This document shows, in pieces, positions 12,041 through 23,560 of a DNA stretch of 64,000 bases; position 1 is the first letter of the stretch; each line of letters starts with the position of its first letter. Under the pieces are notes generated by a model. The model did not search any database. It had not been told where the DNA came from and saw nothing but the letters and a program-made list of their open reading frames with translations. The DNA lies in assembly GCA_014898425.1 (NCBI GenBank), contig RCSZ01000019.1, positions 248,001 through 312,000 on the forward strand, in the 5' to 3' direction. This DNA comes from Botryotinia globosa. Lineage: Eukaryota; Ascomycota; Leotiomycetes; Helotiales; Sclerotiniaceae. The translations under genes were made by a program, and so were the position numbers.

Positions 12041-14496
12041 TTTCGTTTTTTATTTTATTTTTTTATTTTTTATCTTGTTTTGTTAATGATGGTGTCGAAT
12101 GAGGAGATGAGGAGGTGGTTAAAAGGAGGTGGTTATGAATGAGATTGAGATTTTGTTTTTGTATGGTTTTGTGTGGTTTTGTGTGGTTTTGGTTATGTAT
12201 ATATGGATTTGTGGTTTTTGAGTATGGGTTTGTAATGTGTGTTTTTTTGAATATGTGGTTTTGGATATATGATTTGTTATGGTGATAATATAGTGGTGAT
12301 GATGTGGTATGAAGTGATGAAGTGATGTGGTTGTGGTGAAGTTATTTGATAGTGGCGAAGTGAAATTGATGTATTGTGAATGTGATGGTTAAGTGATGTG
12401 ATGTAAATGGTCATTTGTTATGTTGGTAATCGTGATGGTGATTTGTGAAGTAGTTGTGATGTGTGACATGGCTTTTGGTGATGGTGATTTGATGTGAAGA
12501 AGATATTTCTAGGAGCTGAGGTGAAGTGAGATAAAAATCTCAAAGTTATCAATCACACCCATCCTCACACCCATTGTTGATCGTTGATATCCTCGCTTAC
12601 TATGTTGCATTGGAGAATTGTGTGTTTTTAGGGGAGGGGGGTGAGGGGGGAGGTGTGGCATTGAGATATAGTATTATTCTTGATAATCACACTTATGTTT
12701 CCTTTGTTTTACGATGATATAAATGGAAATAGGAAAATAGATGTCAATATAAACAGGAGAGAAGGGGAAAGGGGGATGAATAGGAGGATTCCCGTTTGAG
12801 GGAACTTGAGATAGGAAAGGAATAGAATGAAATATGCTTTTGTGTATTAGAATGATGTTGAAAGATGAGAGGGAGACTTGTTTTTGCATTGATGTATGAA
12901 TTGTTATATTTAGCTTTTAGAGATTAGTTTATAATGATATGTATATTATACTGACTCACAAGTTTGGGATTTGAGAATGAAAGAAAGGGATAAATAGATT
13001 AGATAATATAAAAAGATAGTATAGCATAGTATACCTAGGTAGGTGGATAAAAACTAGTAAGTCTTTTATGGTTAGATGGATATGATGGTTATCTATACAG
13101 CGAATCAGATGATTTCTTATAGCTTTAGTCCTCTCTCCTCTCTCCTCAATTCTCATGATGCGAAGTTCGATCCAGAGAGATAAGGATAGGAGGGATCTCG
13201 CGTATATTTCCTGGTACTTATCTCTCTGTCTAGTATCATAGTCCATCTCCTTCCTTATTTTACTGAAGAATCTCGAGAGTTGTGGATTTGGGAGTTCGTT
13301 GATTAGTAGCTTCTGAACTCCTACTTCGGAGACTGTCTGCGGAGTGGGATTTATGTTATTGCTTGTTTGTTTTTGTATGTGTATAGAAATGCATACACTA
13401 CGCAGGTATACATGCGCAAAACTAGTCGTGCATGTCCAAATTCAAACCAAGTCAAAAGTCTCCATGGTATTGGGTTACAGTTGAGAAGTAGTCTATTTGC
13501 AAGATTGTTTTGAGAATGGAAATATTGAAAGATCTTCGGGAATATATGTGTCGTGTGTTTGCATGTAGTGTTGGCGGTTTGTAGTTACTCAGCTAGTAAG
13601 ACTTTGCTAGTTTAAGGGATCTTTGGAGTGAGGTTCTTTGCTTTGCGGATGAGGGAGGTGAGAGGAAATAGGGAAAGTGTTATGAGATGAATTGGGGGCG
13701 AATAGAGAGGGAGAGGTTATGCGTGGAAAATAGAAGTTATGAAATGAATTCGGGAAATAAAAGAATTGGTGGTGGAGGTTGGAAGTTGAAAGACGGAAGT
13801 TGGAAGTTGGGAGATTGAGTTGGATGTTTCTCAACTCAAGGTTGAGTATATAAATAAGTAGTTGGTAGGATGTTGGCAAAAAGGAAAGGAAAATAGAGTG
13901 TTGGGAATTCTACGTGTGTTTTGAATGCGTGGTGGGATAATTGATGGAAATTCGATATTTGAATGGACCTCAGATTGGAATTGGAGGATGTTAAGCGAAA
14001 CTTGGAAACATGATGGTGGATTGTTGCTTGTGGATTGGAATTGGTGGATGGAGGAGTAGATGGACTGGAAGAAGTGGGAAGTACGGGGGAGTGGAAAGCG
14101 AATGAGAATGGGAAGGGTAAATGGTTGGATGATAGGAAGTTTGTACATAGTAGAAGAAGTCATCGGGAGATGTATAAATGGGAATTATTGTAAGAGTAAG
14201 AATTCATATGCAAAGTGTTTGTTAGTTGTCAGTTGTCTAGGCAGGTATAGTCATCACATGGAAATGCAAGCGCTCACCAACCACTAAGTATATCAAACAG
14301 AGTTCACACGATGACCATCTTGCATGATTTGTAGTATAAAGATCTCTTATAACCCCATGTAACAATATAAATTCATTGTACTCTCAATAACCCTCACAGT
14401 AAGTCATCTTTTAAACCCACAAAAGAACCTGCAAACCAGGTAGTTCTATCATCTCCACTTTGAACCATCTTTTTCTCTCCTTTCAACGAATTCACA
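12041..14496. other. Intergenic, AT-rich, no gene supported
   Basis: T-rich and GT-rich low-complexity DNA (12041-12500) is followed by ordinary AT-rich sequence. Minus-strand frames near 12.7-14.2 kb are Ser/Pro/Ile-rich, lack conserved-looking segments and have no splice-linked partners, so I left them out. A perfect TACCTAGGTA palindrome lies at 13032-13041. The last ~200 bp before 14497 probably hold the promoter of the next gene. Confidence 0.6.
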
Positions 14497-14907
14497 ATGT
14501 CAAGCGTTTTCCACCCATATGATGCCGCGTTACGGGGCAGCCCGATCCCAAACCCTTCGGATCCCCCGAGTAAAGATCAAACAGGGGAGAAGAAGGATAA
14601 GGAAGGTGAGGAAAATGATAATCAAAAGGCTTGGGGACAGATTAAAACACAGGTGGATATTCTAGAAGATTTGGTGAGGAGGATTAGAGAGAAGGAAGAG
14701 ATGAATTTAGAGGAGGTGATGAGGGAATTGAGTGGGGTAGAGAAGATTGCAGGAATGATGGAGAGCTTGTGTAGGTGTAGGCTGAGTGAGGACTTGAAGG
14801 GGAGGGGGGAGAATAGGGGGGATGGAGTTGATGAGGAGGATGAGAAGGATAGGATGGATAATCTCTGGAGACGAGGAGACGGGAGAGACGAGGAGATGAG
14901 GAGATGA
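14497..14907 (+). CDS. Small charged hypothetical protein
   Basis: An uninterrupted 136-residue frame starts at an ATG in a CACAATG context. The sequence is hydrophilic. Residues 1-45 are Pro/Lys/Glu-rich; about 46-95 look helical and coiled-coil prone (TQVDILEDLVRRIREKEEMN and following); the tail is a run of Arg/Asp/Glu. There is no signal peptide, membrane segment or known motif. The purine-rich 3' half could stay open by composition alone, so the gene call is moderate. Confidence 0.45.
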   Translation: MSSVFHPYDAALRGSPIPNPSDPPSKDQTGEKKDKEGEENDNQKAWGQIKTQVDILEDLVRRIREKEEMNLEEVMRELSGVEKIAGMMESLCRCRLSEDLKGRGENRGDGVDEEDEKDRMDNLWRRGDGRDEEMRR

Positions 14908-16276
14908 GGAAGACTAAAAAATAGTAGATGGTGGAAATGGGGTATGGGATAAATTGATCACTTGGAGTGGTGTTGTCAGAAAGGAAGGGAGGCAGGTGGA
15001 ATGGGAGGGGGATTTGAAATCTACATGATATTATTGAGATGATATCAGGAAGTTTTTTAGATTTCTAAGACGAGATATAAATTACACCATGTTTCTTTGT
15101 GAATTGCCGAAAGAATAATAAAAAGAAAATTCTCGTTGTCGATTCCGGAAACAGACTCTGATTCTCAGGTGTCCCTCCAATCTCCGTCAAATGACAGCAT
15201 TGATATCTTGTTTATTGTCTGTTACTTATGGTTTGGAGAAGCCTGTGCTTAATAGCTCACAGTTTTCTTTGCTTTTGTAAGCGACACCATCTTTTCTACG
15301 GATTTCTATCATTGAGAGTGAAATACCCCTTCGCAACAGATACTTCTTCCGAGTTGAAATCCTGTTCTAGGGTACAAAGTTTCTTGGAGTAGATTCTTCA
15401 CGAAACCTCATTTCTTCCTTCTATATATTGATATTAAATCATAAACCAAGAACTTGATGACAATACAATGTTCAGTTGTATATTATAATTGACAACAGAA
15501 GAATCGTGAGGATGGTGAATTTAGCGAACGCGAAAACTGTCAGTTACATCGACTTCAATCATTACGTATTTCACATACGGTAAAGCTTTGATTTCATACT
15601 CTTCATATTTCATATGAGAAAATAGTAATCGCTTAATTTCACTGATGAGTTAGGTATATAGTGAAAGCACATTTAGGCGCATCGCATAGTCAGCGTAGCA
15701 TTAGCTGTAGATAGACTGAATCGATTATGAAATTATTACTACTAGTACTTGGTGCTATGGAGACATGTAAATGTAACGGCCATGAAGTAGCCATTGACTT
15801 CACAAGCGTTTGAGACAAGAAGATCCAATCAGCATAATACAGCTATCATCTATACGTCTAGATAGTGGCTCAAGTCGCGCCTTCTTGTGTGATTTCCTGT
15901 GCACTCAATCTAATCGTGCCTTCCCTCTCTCTTTACACCGTCTCGTGAAGAGTCAAAGTAAACAAGGATAAAGACTATATTAAATCCCGTTATTGTATAG
16001 TTCGTCCATAGTGTAAACTTTGCTTCACTTTCTTGTTATTATAGACTTCACTCATATTATATCACTAGTATTGTGTTTCAAAATCATTATCACTAAGTGT
16101 AAGCTCATTATTCACTTTGCATCGATAGACAATCATCTGCTCAGTAAGATATGTTAGTCTTCGTCACATTACATCCAAGAATAGCGCTGATACCAGTAAT
16201 TCCAGAAGACGCGTTGCTAATCATCACCTCAACCCTTGATAAATAAAGTCATACATCTAACCAAAGCAATCCAAAC
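14908..16276. other. Intergenic, nothing recognised
   Basis: About 1.4 kb without a supported gene. It contains the 5' flank of the repeat coiled-coil gene that starts at 16277. No repeats of note. Confidence 0.55.
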
Positions 16277-17305
16277 ATGTCGAAGAATCTGGGAAATATC
16301 CCGAATCGCCTAGGCTTGAATCATGGGAAAAAGGCAAGTAAAGTAACCAAATCTTCGTCGACACCTTTTCAGAGGATTCAAGATAAAATTAAGGAGTTGG
16401 AACGGAGTTTAGAGAAGCAACGCAATCAAAATGAGAAGATTCAAGACAATGTCAAGGGGTTTGAACAGCGTTTAGAGGAACAATATGATCAAAGTGAGAA
16501 GATGCAAGATGAGATGAAAGATTTGAAACAGTGTTTAGAGGAACAATTTAATCGAAACGAGAAGATTCAAGATACGACCAAAGAGCTGGAGCTAGCTTTA
16601 GGGGAGCAGTACAATCAAAACGAGAAGATGCAAGACAAGATCAAGGATTTGGAACGGTGTTTGGAGGAGCAACACGATCAAAGTGGGAAGATTCAAGATG
16701 TGACCAAGGAGTTGGAACGAGCTTTAGGGGAGCAGTACAATCAAAACGAGAAGATGCAAGACAAGATCAAGGATTTGGAACGGCGTTTGGAGGAGCAACA
16801 CGATCAAAGTGGGAAGATTCAAGATGCGACCAAGGAGTTGGAACGAGCTTTACAGGAGCACTACAATCAAAACGAGAAGATGCAAGATAAGATCAAGGAC
16901 TTGGAACGGCGCTTGGAGGAGCAATACAATCAAAATGAGATGATACAGAAGACCCGAGATCAGAGATTCGAGTACTGCAATGGTAAAATAGAGAAGCTGG
17001 ATGAATCAGTCCAAAATTTGACTAATTGGACATCGCAGTTAAAGGATCGTATTGATGAAGATGTTGAAAGGCGGTATCAAGAAACGGATAACATCAATAC
17101 AATGCATAATGTCCAGCGTACAATGCAAAAGGTCCTTGCCACTGTCATGGAACAGCAGCATAAGCATATAGCGGACATGATTGAGTTTCAAACTCAGCTA
17201 CCAGATATGATACAAAGAGAATTATCTATCCAAAGACCCTTCAATCCAGAACCACTACTCGTGAGAGGCCCAGATGAATACACCAAACCCACCCAGTATG
17301 AATAA
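16277..17305 (+). CDS. Coiled-coil protein made of 21-residue tandem repeats
   Basis: A single open frame of 342 residues, start context CAAACATG. After a basic N-terminus, residues 46-213 are eight consecutive copies of a 21-residue unit, pattern [EG]EQYNQNEKMQDKIKDLERRL with conservative changes. Since 21 is three heptads, the array should form one continuous, in-register coiled coil. Units alternate between a KIKDLE type and a TKELE type, giving a 42-residue higher-order period. A non-repetitive segment follows (residues ~225-342) containing TNWTSQLKDRIDEDVERR and a C-terminal tail. There is no membrane segment or catalytic motif. Function is unknown; a structural or scaffold role is a guess from architecture. 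Confidence 0.75.
   Translation: MSKNLGNIPNRLGLNHGKKASKVTKSSSTPFQRIQDKIKELERSLEKQRNQNEKIQDNVKGFEQRLEEQYDQSEKMQDEMKDLKQCLEEQFNRNEKIQDTTKELELALGEQYNQNEKMQDKIKDLERCLEEQHDQSGKIQDVTKELERALGEQYNQNEKMQDKIKDLERRLEEQHDQSGKIQDATKELERALQEHYNQNEKMQDKIKDLERRLEEQYNQNEMIQKTRDQRFEYCNGKIEKLDESVQNLTNWTSQLKDRIDEDVERRYQETDNINTMHNVQRTMQKVLATVMEQQHKHIADMIEFQTQLPDMIQRELSIQRPFNPEPLLVRGPDEYTKPTQYE
16412..16915 (+). repeat. Eight tandem 63-bp coding repeats
   Basis: The DNA under residues 46-213 of the coiled-coil gene repeats every 63 bp, with the closest identity between units two apart (126 bp). Near-identical third positions between the later copies point to recent duplication. This is an intragenic array, not a CRISPR: it has no spacers and is fully coding. 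Confidence 0.9.
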
Positions 17306-17690
17306 GACGATGCGAAACATTCCAAAAAGACTGTGAAGAGGAAAAAAGTTGTGATGGAATGGAAGGATACACAATAGCAGTGACAGATGGAGCAAGGCGG
17401 GACGAAGGTCTAAGAGAGTCAATTCTATTGGCATTCACTATTGTTCTAAATAATCCAAAGCAGTGTGAAGGAATGGTTATCAGACTTCGCTTTAAGATTC
17501 ACTTCATTCTGGGATACAGTTCTCAATAGATTAGGCAGTGGATAAACAATTAGAGATTAAAATTACAATTCAATTAGCCGTAACAATTAGAAAGAAATCG
17601 CTGACCTGCTCATCATTGTAATTTGAATTCTCACAGAATGTTCAACCCTTGAAGATATACACAAACCACAACAAAAACCAATCATCAAGT

Positions 17691-18844
17691 ATGAGTGGTT
17701 ACAGCAATTACCAGCACAATCCTGGCGGAGGAGATAGATCCAAGAGAGAAAATGAGGATAGAAGTGATGAATCTGATAGATCATCAAGAATGGATTCGCA
17801 GATGAAAATGGCAGACTTGCATGCGCAAATTCAACCACTGACTGCGCAGGTTACATTACATATTGGCGTGATCTTTATATACAAAAGATTCGATCAGATG
17901 CAATAGGTCAATCTCCTGGCCAGCAATCCAGTCAGTTACTACAAATTCAATACATTTCAGCACCTCAAGTTGCTCCATCTTCGGAACGACAACAGTCTGG
18001 TGCTCCGTTACAAGATCGGGAGATTGATCGATGTCCAGGACAACAACAGTCTGGTGCACCACCACAAGATCAAGACACTACATATCCTCATTCTCAAAAA
18101 CAGCAGCAAATTGATGCATCTTCACCAAACCTTCCAATGCAGCTGGATGCTCAACCATTCCCAGCTGCTCAATCTCAGCAGCCAGTACTCAATCCGCATC
18201 CAAAGCAAGGAGTGCCTCCAAATCGGGGACGTATTCAACAACGATTACTCGATTCCGTATGTGGAAATTGCGGGCAGTCTGGGCACGAATTAAAATGGTG
18301 CAAAGGGCCCGTTAATAAAGATAGGTTCATAGACGGATGTCCAAAATGCAATTCCTCGCGTCATACTTATGTACAATGTTCAATGGCGGCGACCAATAAC
18401 AGCCCTCTCCGACACTTTCTTCTCCGGAGCAGAAATAACAAACCGCCATTGATATATCCTAAGGATTCTCGAAATGAAGAATATTGGCAATTCGAACTGC
18501 GTTCAGCGAGGAATGAAAAAGTAGAACCTCGTCGACCGTGGACGGTGGATTTCTCCAAGCAGTTTCAAATCAATAACCCACGTTATTGGGAGAACGAGTC
18601 TTTCCACGAAAGTGTGATAGTGGATCCTGCATGGGAGAACAAATATTCACCGCCACCATATCAAGGAGGTTCGACGGACGGAAAACTCGACAAGCCAACT
18701 TCGACACCCGGTGAGTTTTACGATAGACGAGCCGGCGAGAATAGTCCTACTTGCAGTCGTTCTCGCTCACCGCATCGAAAACTTGATGGATATCCAGCCA
18801 ATCGTCGTGATCGATCTGAAGCATCAGGTGTGCATCTATCTTGA
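17691..18844 (+). CDS. Double CCHC zinc-knuckle protein (splice junction unresolved)
   Basis: The N-terminal exon starts at 17691 (MSGYSNYQHNPGGG, then Arg/Ser/Asp-rich) and must be spliced near 17845, because its frame stops at 17905. The main exon continues to the TGA at 18842-18844. It is Gln/Pro-rich with a duplicated QQSGAPxQD motif, then carries two knuckles: C-GN-C-GQSG-H-ELKW-C and C-PK-C-NSSR-H-TYVQ-C, both fitting C-x2-C-x4-H-x4-C. Such knuckles bind RNA or single-stranded DNA. The tail is Arg/Ser/Pro-rich with SRSRSP. The only in-phase intron I find (GTTACA donor, AAAG acceptor) is about 38 nt, which is short, so either a different junction or a frameshift is possible. It may be a lineage-specific nucleic-acid-binding protein or a domesticated Gag-like protein. 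Confidence 0.65.
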
Positions 18845-19803
18845 CAGTGGTTAGCCTGTGGTGGCTCAGTATCATGGTGCGACTTGGTCGGCCTTTGAAA
18901 CTATCAGTATTTGAAATCAGGAGAAACAATTGGCCTCTGCACTGCATAATGAGATTCCTAGGAGATCTAGTTTATCAACTTCGATCTACTAACTTGCTCC
19001 GGTATTTGTTTGAACCATTTTGCAATACATTACTACGACGATAGCTTCCCGCTGTATACAGAAACATGACTTAGAAGCTGTATATGGAAGATATGGGATA
19101 AGAAAACCGCAAGTACGAATATCATAAAATGAGATCCCAAATATCATATGGGTTTCCGGGTCTCATCTTTACGCAGATGTGTTTGACTTTGACGTTAGGG
19201 GACGTGGAAAGTAATTGAAATGTTCCGATGCAGATATAGATATTGAGAATTGGAACGGTAAATAATCGAGATCATACCACGCCATATTAACTCACACAAT
19301 GCAAACGATTAATTAGTATACTGCTCAAACAAAAGAAAGTGTATACAGTATTTCGAAGAAATAATGTATTCCTTTTTTTTAAACAATCATCTAATGCTGT
19401 GTACACGTATTTTCAAGCTGTTACTGTATGAATATACACTGGACATCGTCCCCCTGACAGTCGATATCCGTACTGTCCAGAAGAAATTTGAAGTTCGCTT
19501 GGAAAGATGTGTAACCCTATTCCTATTCCTCGATAACTGCCTATCCCTTTTATCGATACAGATCTCGCTCTTGCGCAATTCAATTAGAAAATGCTTCATA
19601 TGTAAGGATTTTTGATAGAAAAAAATTCGGTGGTTGGTTTTGTGTGCTGAGCTTGAGAACTTTGTAGTTGAAAAATTCTCGAGTTGCGGAGACGGACACA
19701 AGTGAGTGCGAGTGAGCATGCCATATTTTCACCCACATCTAGCTCAAGCTACGGGACATATGAAGTACGTCTTAGTAGAATTTTCAACTCCCAACATTGT
19801 CTT
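18845..19803. other. Intergenic between convergent orphan genes
   Basis: About 1 kb between the 3' ends of the CCHC gene (+) and the Asn-rich gene (-). No supported gene; it likely holds both terminators. Confidence 0.55.
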
Positions 19804-20814
19804 TTATTCTCGAGTAGAAGCTCTGCGGGCTCGCATGTCAGTCAGGTAAGAGTCTGAATGGTGGCGGCGAGGAAATTTGGATTGCATGTGTGGAATTCTG
19901 AGTTGTGTTTGACTCGGATTCGGTGGTGTGGATGGTATGAATCTTGAACTGGCATTGCTGCTGTTCGCGGTACTTGAATCATTGGGCATCTCAGGCTCAT
20001 TTCCATTCTTAGCCTTCTGTGATGAAGGACAATAATACGCCGAGTCAGCAGAATGAGCACGAGTATCATCTCGAGGCGCCGGAAACACAGGTGCTACTGG
20101 GTTAAGTGTAGATAGTGGCGGAGATTGGTCCGGCATTGCGAGCTGTGTTAAATATTCGAAGGGGTTGCGACCAAGATGTAAATGGAAAGGGTTCGAATCT
20201 GGCGCTGTATTTTGTGCCGTTCCATGCCCCAACTGCAAACCTCTCTGTAACTTGCCGTGAAATAATTGCCGTTCTAGTTCAGTTGACAGTCGTTGTTTTC
20301 TTTCTTCTTCGTACGCCGTTTGAAATACTTGAAAAGCTCTTCCAGTCTCCGCCCGGAGCTGGAAATCTTTTTCTTGCCCTGTCCACAAATTTTGCCATTC
20401 CAGCCGGAATTCCTTGCAGCTTTCCTGTAATTCTCGAAGTTGCTCTTGGACTTGCAAGCATTCTAACCGTGAATCTTGCAATTCAGCTTGACATATCTCC
20501 AGCCAATGTTTTTTGATCTGAAATAATTTCTTCCAATCAATTTGGAGCGCTGAGCTATGCGACGGCTCATTCGAGTGGTTTCTATTCGAGTGGTTTTTAT
20601 TCGAATGGTTTTTATTCGAGAGGGTTCCATTCGAGAGAGTTTTATTCGAGAGGTTTCCATCCGAGAGGTATCCATTCGAGAGGTCCCCATTCAAGATGTT
20701 TCCATATAAGTCATTCCCATTCGAGATGTTCTCATTCGAGGAAGTCCCATTTAAGCGATTCCCATTTGAGCGATTCCCATTGGACTGGTTGCTATCCAAG
20801 TGGTTCCCGTTCAT
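19804..20814 (-). CDS. Asn-rich repeat plus coiled-coil hypothetical protein
   Basis: 336 residues from the ATG at 20814 (context ACAACAATG). The frame is open further upstream but without another ATG. Residues ~1-85 are an imperfect five-residue repeat of the form S-N-x-N-x (SNGNRLNGTSSNENISNGND and on through SNKNHSNKNHSNRNHS), encoded by about fifteen 15-bp DNA units. Residues ~90-200 are helical and coiled-coil prone (LQIDWKKLFQIKKHWLEICQ, QVQEQLRELQESCKEF). The C-terminal third is Pro/Ser-rich and disordered. There is no signal peptide or membrane segment. Function unknown. It shares the low-complexity-plus-coiled-coil plan with its neighbours. Confidence 0.65.
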   Translation of the reverse strand: MNGNHLDSNQSNGNRSNGNRLNGTSSNENISNGNDLYGNILNGDLSNGYLSDGNLSNKTLSNGTLSNKNHSNKNHSNRNHSNEPSHSSALQIDWKKLFQIKKHWLEICQAELQDSRLECLQVQEQLRELQESCKEFRLEWQNLWTGQEKDFQLRAETGRAFQVFQTAYEEERKQRLSTELERQLFHGKLQRGLQLGHGTAQNTAPDSNPFHLHLGRNPFEYLTQLAMPDQSPPLSTLNPVAPVFPAPRDDTRAHSADSAYYCPSSQKAKNGNEPEMPNDSSTANSSNASSRFIPSTPPNPSQTQLRIPHMQSKFPRRHHSDSYLTDMRARRASTRE

Positions 20815-21537
20815 TGTTGTGACTAACGATAGAGTATTAAATGATGTTGTTATTGAAAAGAATATAATGTTGAACAAATCTATAGACTCTAAATGAGTGC
20901 TTTTTAAATACTAAACATTGCCTGATGTTCTTTCCTTTTCTACTGAGAGAGCTCCAAACGTCAGGTGAGACTACCACATTAGGGTTAGAGTTACAGAGAT
21001 CGAAGTGAGCGTTTTCTAAGAAATAGAAGTGCAATTTCCGATTCCATTTGTGTGATCCGAACGATTTCAAACACTGGTTTTGTATATCGTGTTGCTGCCC
21101 AACGTCGAGAGTTCCTGGTTATGGGTGGCCGTCCAAGCCATTTGACATCCTACCCGAGAGAAGTATCAGTAAGAAGCACCTGCAAACGAGAAACAAAAAC
21201 GATCAGAGCAGGTTTATTCAAGATAGAATTGAATTCTACCTAGATCATTCATCCGACAATACGGAATTTATATACAAGCAAAGTAACCTCAACGCCTTTC
21301 CTACCCAATACCGGGTCCGTAGACTCGCCGGTCGATACCCATACCATACCCAATGCTTATACATATGCAATCCCATAACTCCCAAAAATGCTTGATTCCG
21401 TTTCGAACGCCAGGATGTATGCCCTTGACTATGCCTTCCCCATATGCTATGCCGCCGTATTATGCAATGCTCAAACGCTATGCCTACCGATGTATGTACC
21501 GTCATTGATTAATCATATACTCTATGCCCTCCAACCA
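20815..21537. other. Intergenic between the Asn-rich gene and the Git3-like receptor gene
   Basis: About 720 bp containing the promoter of the minus-strand Asn-rich gene and the 3' end of the receptor gene. No further gene supported. Confidence 0.55.
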
Positions 21538-23560
21538 TTAAACATCACCATTTCTTTCTTTCCCATTAACTGCAGAGCAGTCAGCATTTGTATCAACGGG
21601 ATCGTCTTCTCGCATCGGCTCCGAAGGCCCAATCCCTTCCTCAGATTCCCCATCCGTGGAAATCGAAAATTCCTCCTGAACAGGCGTCATGGCCGCCACT
21701 CCGGCCCCAACACCAACTGTTCCCAATCCATCGGCCCCTTCGACATCCCACCAACTTCTATCGCCTCTTCCTCTCTCCACCACTACACCATTACCCGCCT
21801 GCGCCTCGAATCTCCTCTGCGCCAGCTCCTGATCTCTTCTCTTGTACGCTTGTCGCGCTTCCCTGGCCATTTCGTTTCTCGTTTTTCCCGGCCCATATCC
21901 CTGTCTCTCTTTCCCCTTCCCGAAAAAGATGATCCAGAATTTTAGACTCCCGAAAAAAGTTCCACCCGTTCCGGGGATATGTTTCCACGGCTTCTCACGT
22001 GTGGAAAATAACCAGCAATCCACAGCACCCTGTGCACAAATAAAAATCGTAGTTAATAAATTAATCGCAAATGGCGGATTGACCGCCAAATTATCATTGA
22101 ATTGTAGAATGTGGGATACAAATGGAACCGTCCACATTCCCAAGTAAACCAAAGGGTAGATAAATAGAAATCGAAGTTGACGACGGATTTTCTCTCGTGT
22201 ACGTATCATTTCCGATACCGTTAAATCTTGACCGCGAGAATTGACAAGATGCATATCGTAAGGGCTTCCTTGTTCGGCTGATCCATTTTGTTGTTGAAGA
22301 GTAGCGGGATGGATGTATACGGAACCATTCGAGTCGAGAGATAATCGTCTGGCAATGCTTTCTCTCCATGATGAGTTTCGAAATTGAGGATGAGGAAGTG
22401 GATTGAGTATTTGTTGTGGCATCAAGAGAGCAGGCGTGGTTATCTCGGATACAATTTGTGGTGTTGATGCTCCAGCGTATGAGTCAGTATCCGGTGCTGA
22501 GATCTCTGATGGAGGAGATACGGAATGAGTTCGATTGCGAGAGTGGAACACTGAAGTCCACATAAATTGATGAGCATTGTTCCTCATGTTGGCGAGGGAT
22601 TCCAAAGTCGACGAGGATTGTTTCCTTCTCTCGATAACATACGCAGCCGAAGGACGTCTTATTTCAGTCACGGGTCCATTAAGAATTAGAGCTGGAGGAG
22701 GTAGACTCCTTCGTACTTGATTGCGTCTGGTCGAATCACAACTATCTTGAGAATGACTGTTCTCGAATCCACGAAACCTAAATCGTACATAGAAATATAT
22801 CGAAACATAAACAGTGACAATGGTGATGAAAATAATGTATCGAGGGATCCAACTTAAAGCCAACCGATACCAAAAAGGTCGTACTGGTAGATAACAGTAC
22901 GTTCCTTGAGCCACATAAGCTTCATGATCATTAACAAAAGCCAGAGACGCCGTCAAAAGTGGAAAGACTATCCAAATGGTGTAAGCTATCCTACGATATG
23001 GATAAAGGCCCCCTTCACCAGACGAGGATCTAGGTCTGAAGATATACAACGCAGTATGTACCGCAACCATAAGAACCGAAATATCTATACTCGAATTAAT
23101 ACATGTTGATACACACATGGAAGGCTATCTCAAACCTGAAGCTTCAATTCCTAAAGCTAGAAAAAATCCACTTATTTGACAAAATTTCGAATCATCTGCT
23201 ACAGGACCATGTAGAAAGACGACGATGGGAAAAACCATAAACCATAAAGCTTTAAACATATCACTTTGGATTAATAACATAATGAGACTAATCGGTTATC
23301 AGCACATGGACATCAAAATGGAGGGGCAAATGGGGTAAAGGGAGAGCTCACTCATGTCTGAACGAACGTCTCATTCTAACAAACCAATAAAAAGCTAGAA
23401 TTGAAGAAGCAACACTAGCAGCTGCAAATGTCAAGGCAAGTTTTTGCAAAACCAATCCTTCGGATATCGATACATCTTGACCTTCATTCGTATTGTCTCC
23501 AATGTGTCTCGAGGAAAATTGAAGCACAGCTCGTGCTATGTGTGTTGGAAGGGGTGCCAT
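21538..23560 (-). CDS. G-protein-coupled receptor, Git3/Gpr1-like
   Basis: Exons 23352-23560, 23136-23287 and 21538-23084 give 635 residues. Joins are in frame with GT-AG introns of 64 nt and 51 nt. Helix 1 is in exon 1 (LALTFAAASVASSILAFYWF). Exon 2 carries helix 2 and the start of helix 3 with the extracellular Cys of FCQISGF. Exon 3 holds helices 3-5, a third cytoplasmic loop of more than 200 residues rich in Ser/Arg, then helices 6-7. The segment beginning REKIRRQLRFLFIYPLVYLG matches the Git3 C-terminal domain (PF11970) that couples to Gpa2-type G-alpha in nutrient and cAMP signalling. A long acidic cytoplasmic tail follows. The ligand cannot be told from the sequence. The long third loop is typical of the family and a likely phosphorylation target. 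Confidence 0.85.

Noticed and set aside
16412..16915. CRISPR-like regular repeat spacing
   Set aside because: The organism is a eukaryote, repeats are directly tandem, coding and without spacers.
20815..20877. Longer start for the Asn-rich protein
   Set aside because: The upstream frame has no ATG (it would begin at TTG); the ATG at 20814 has a good context.
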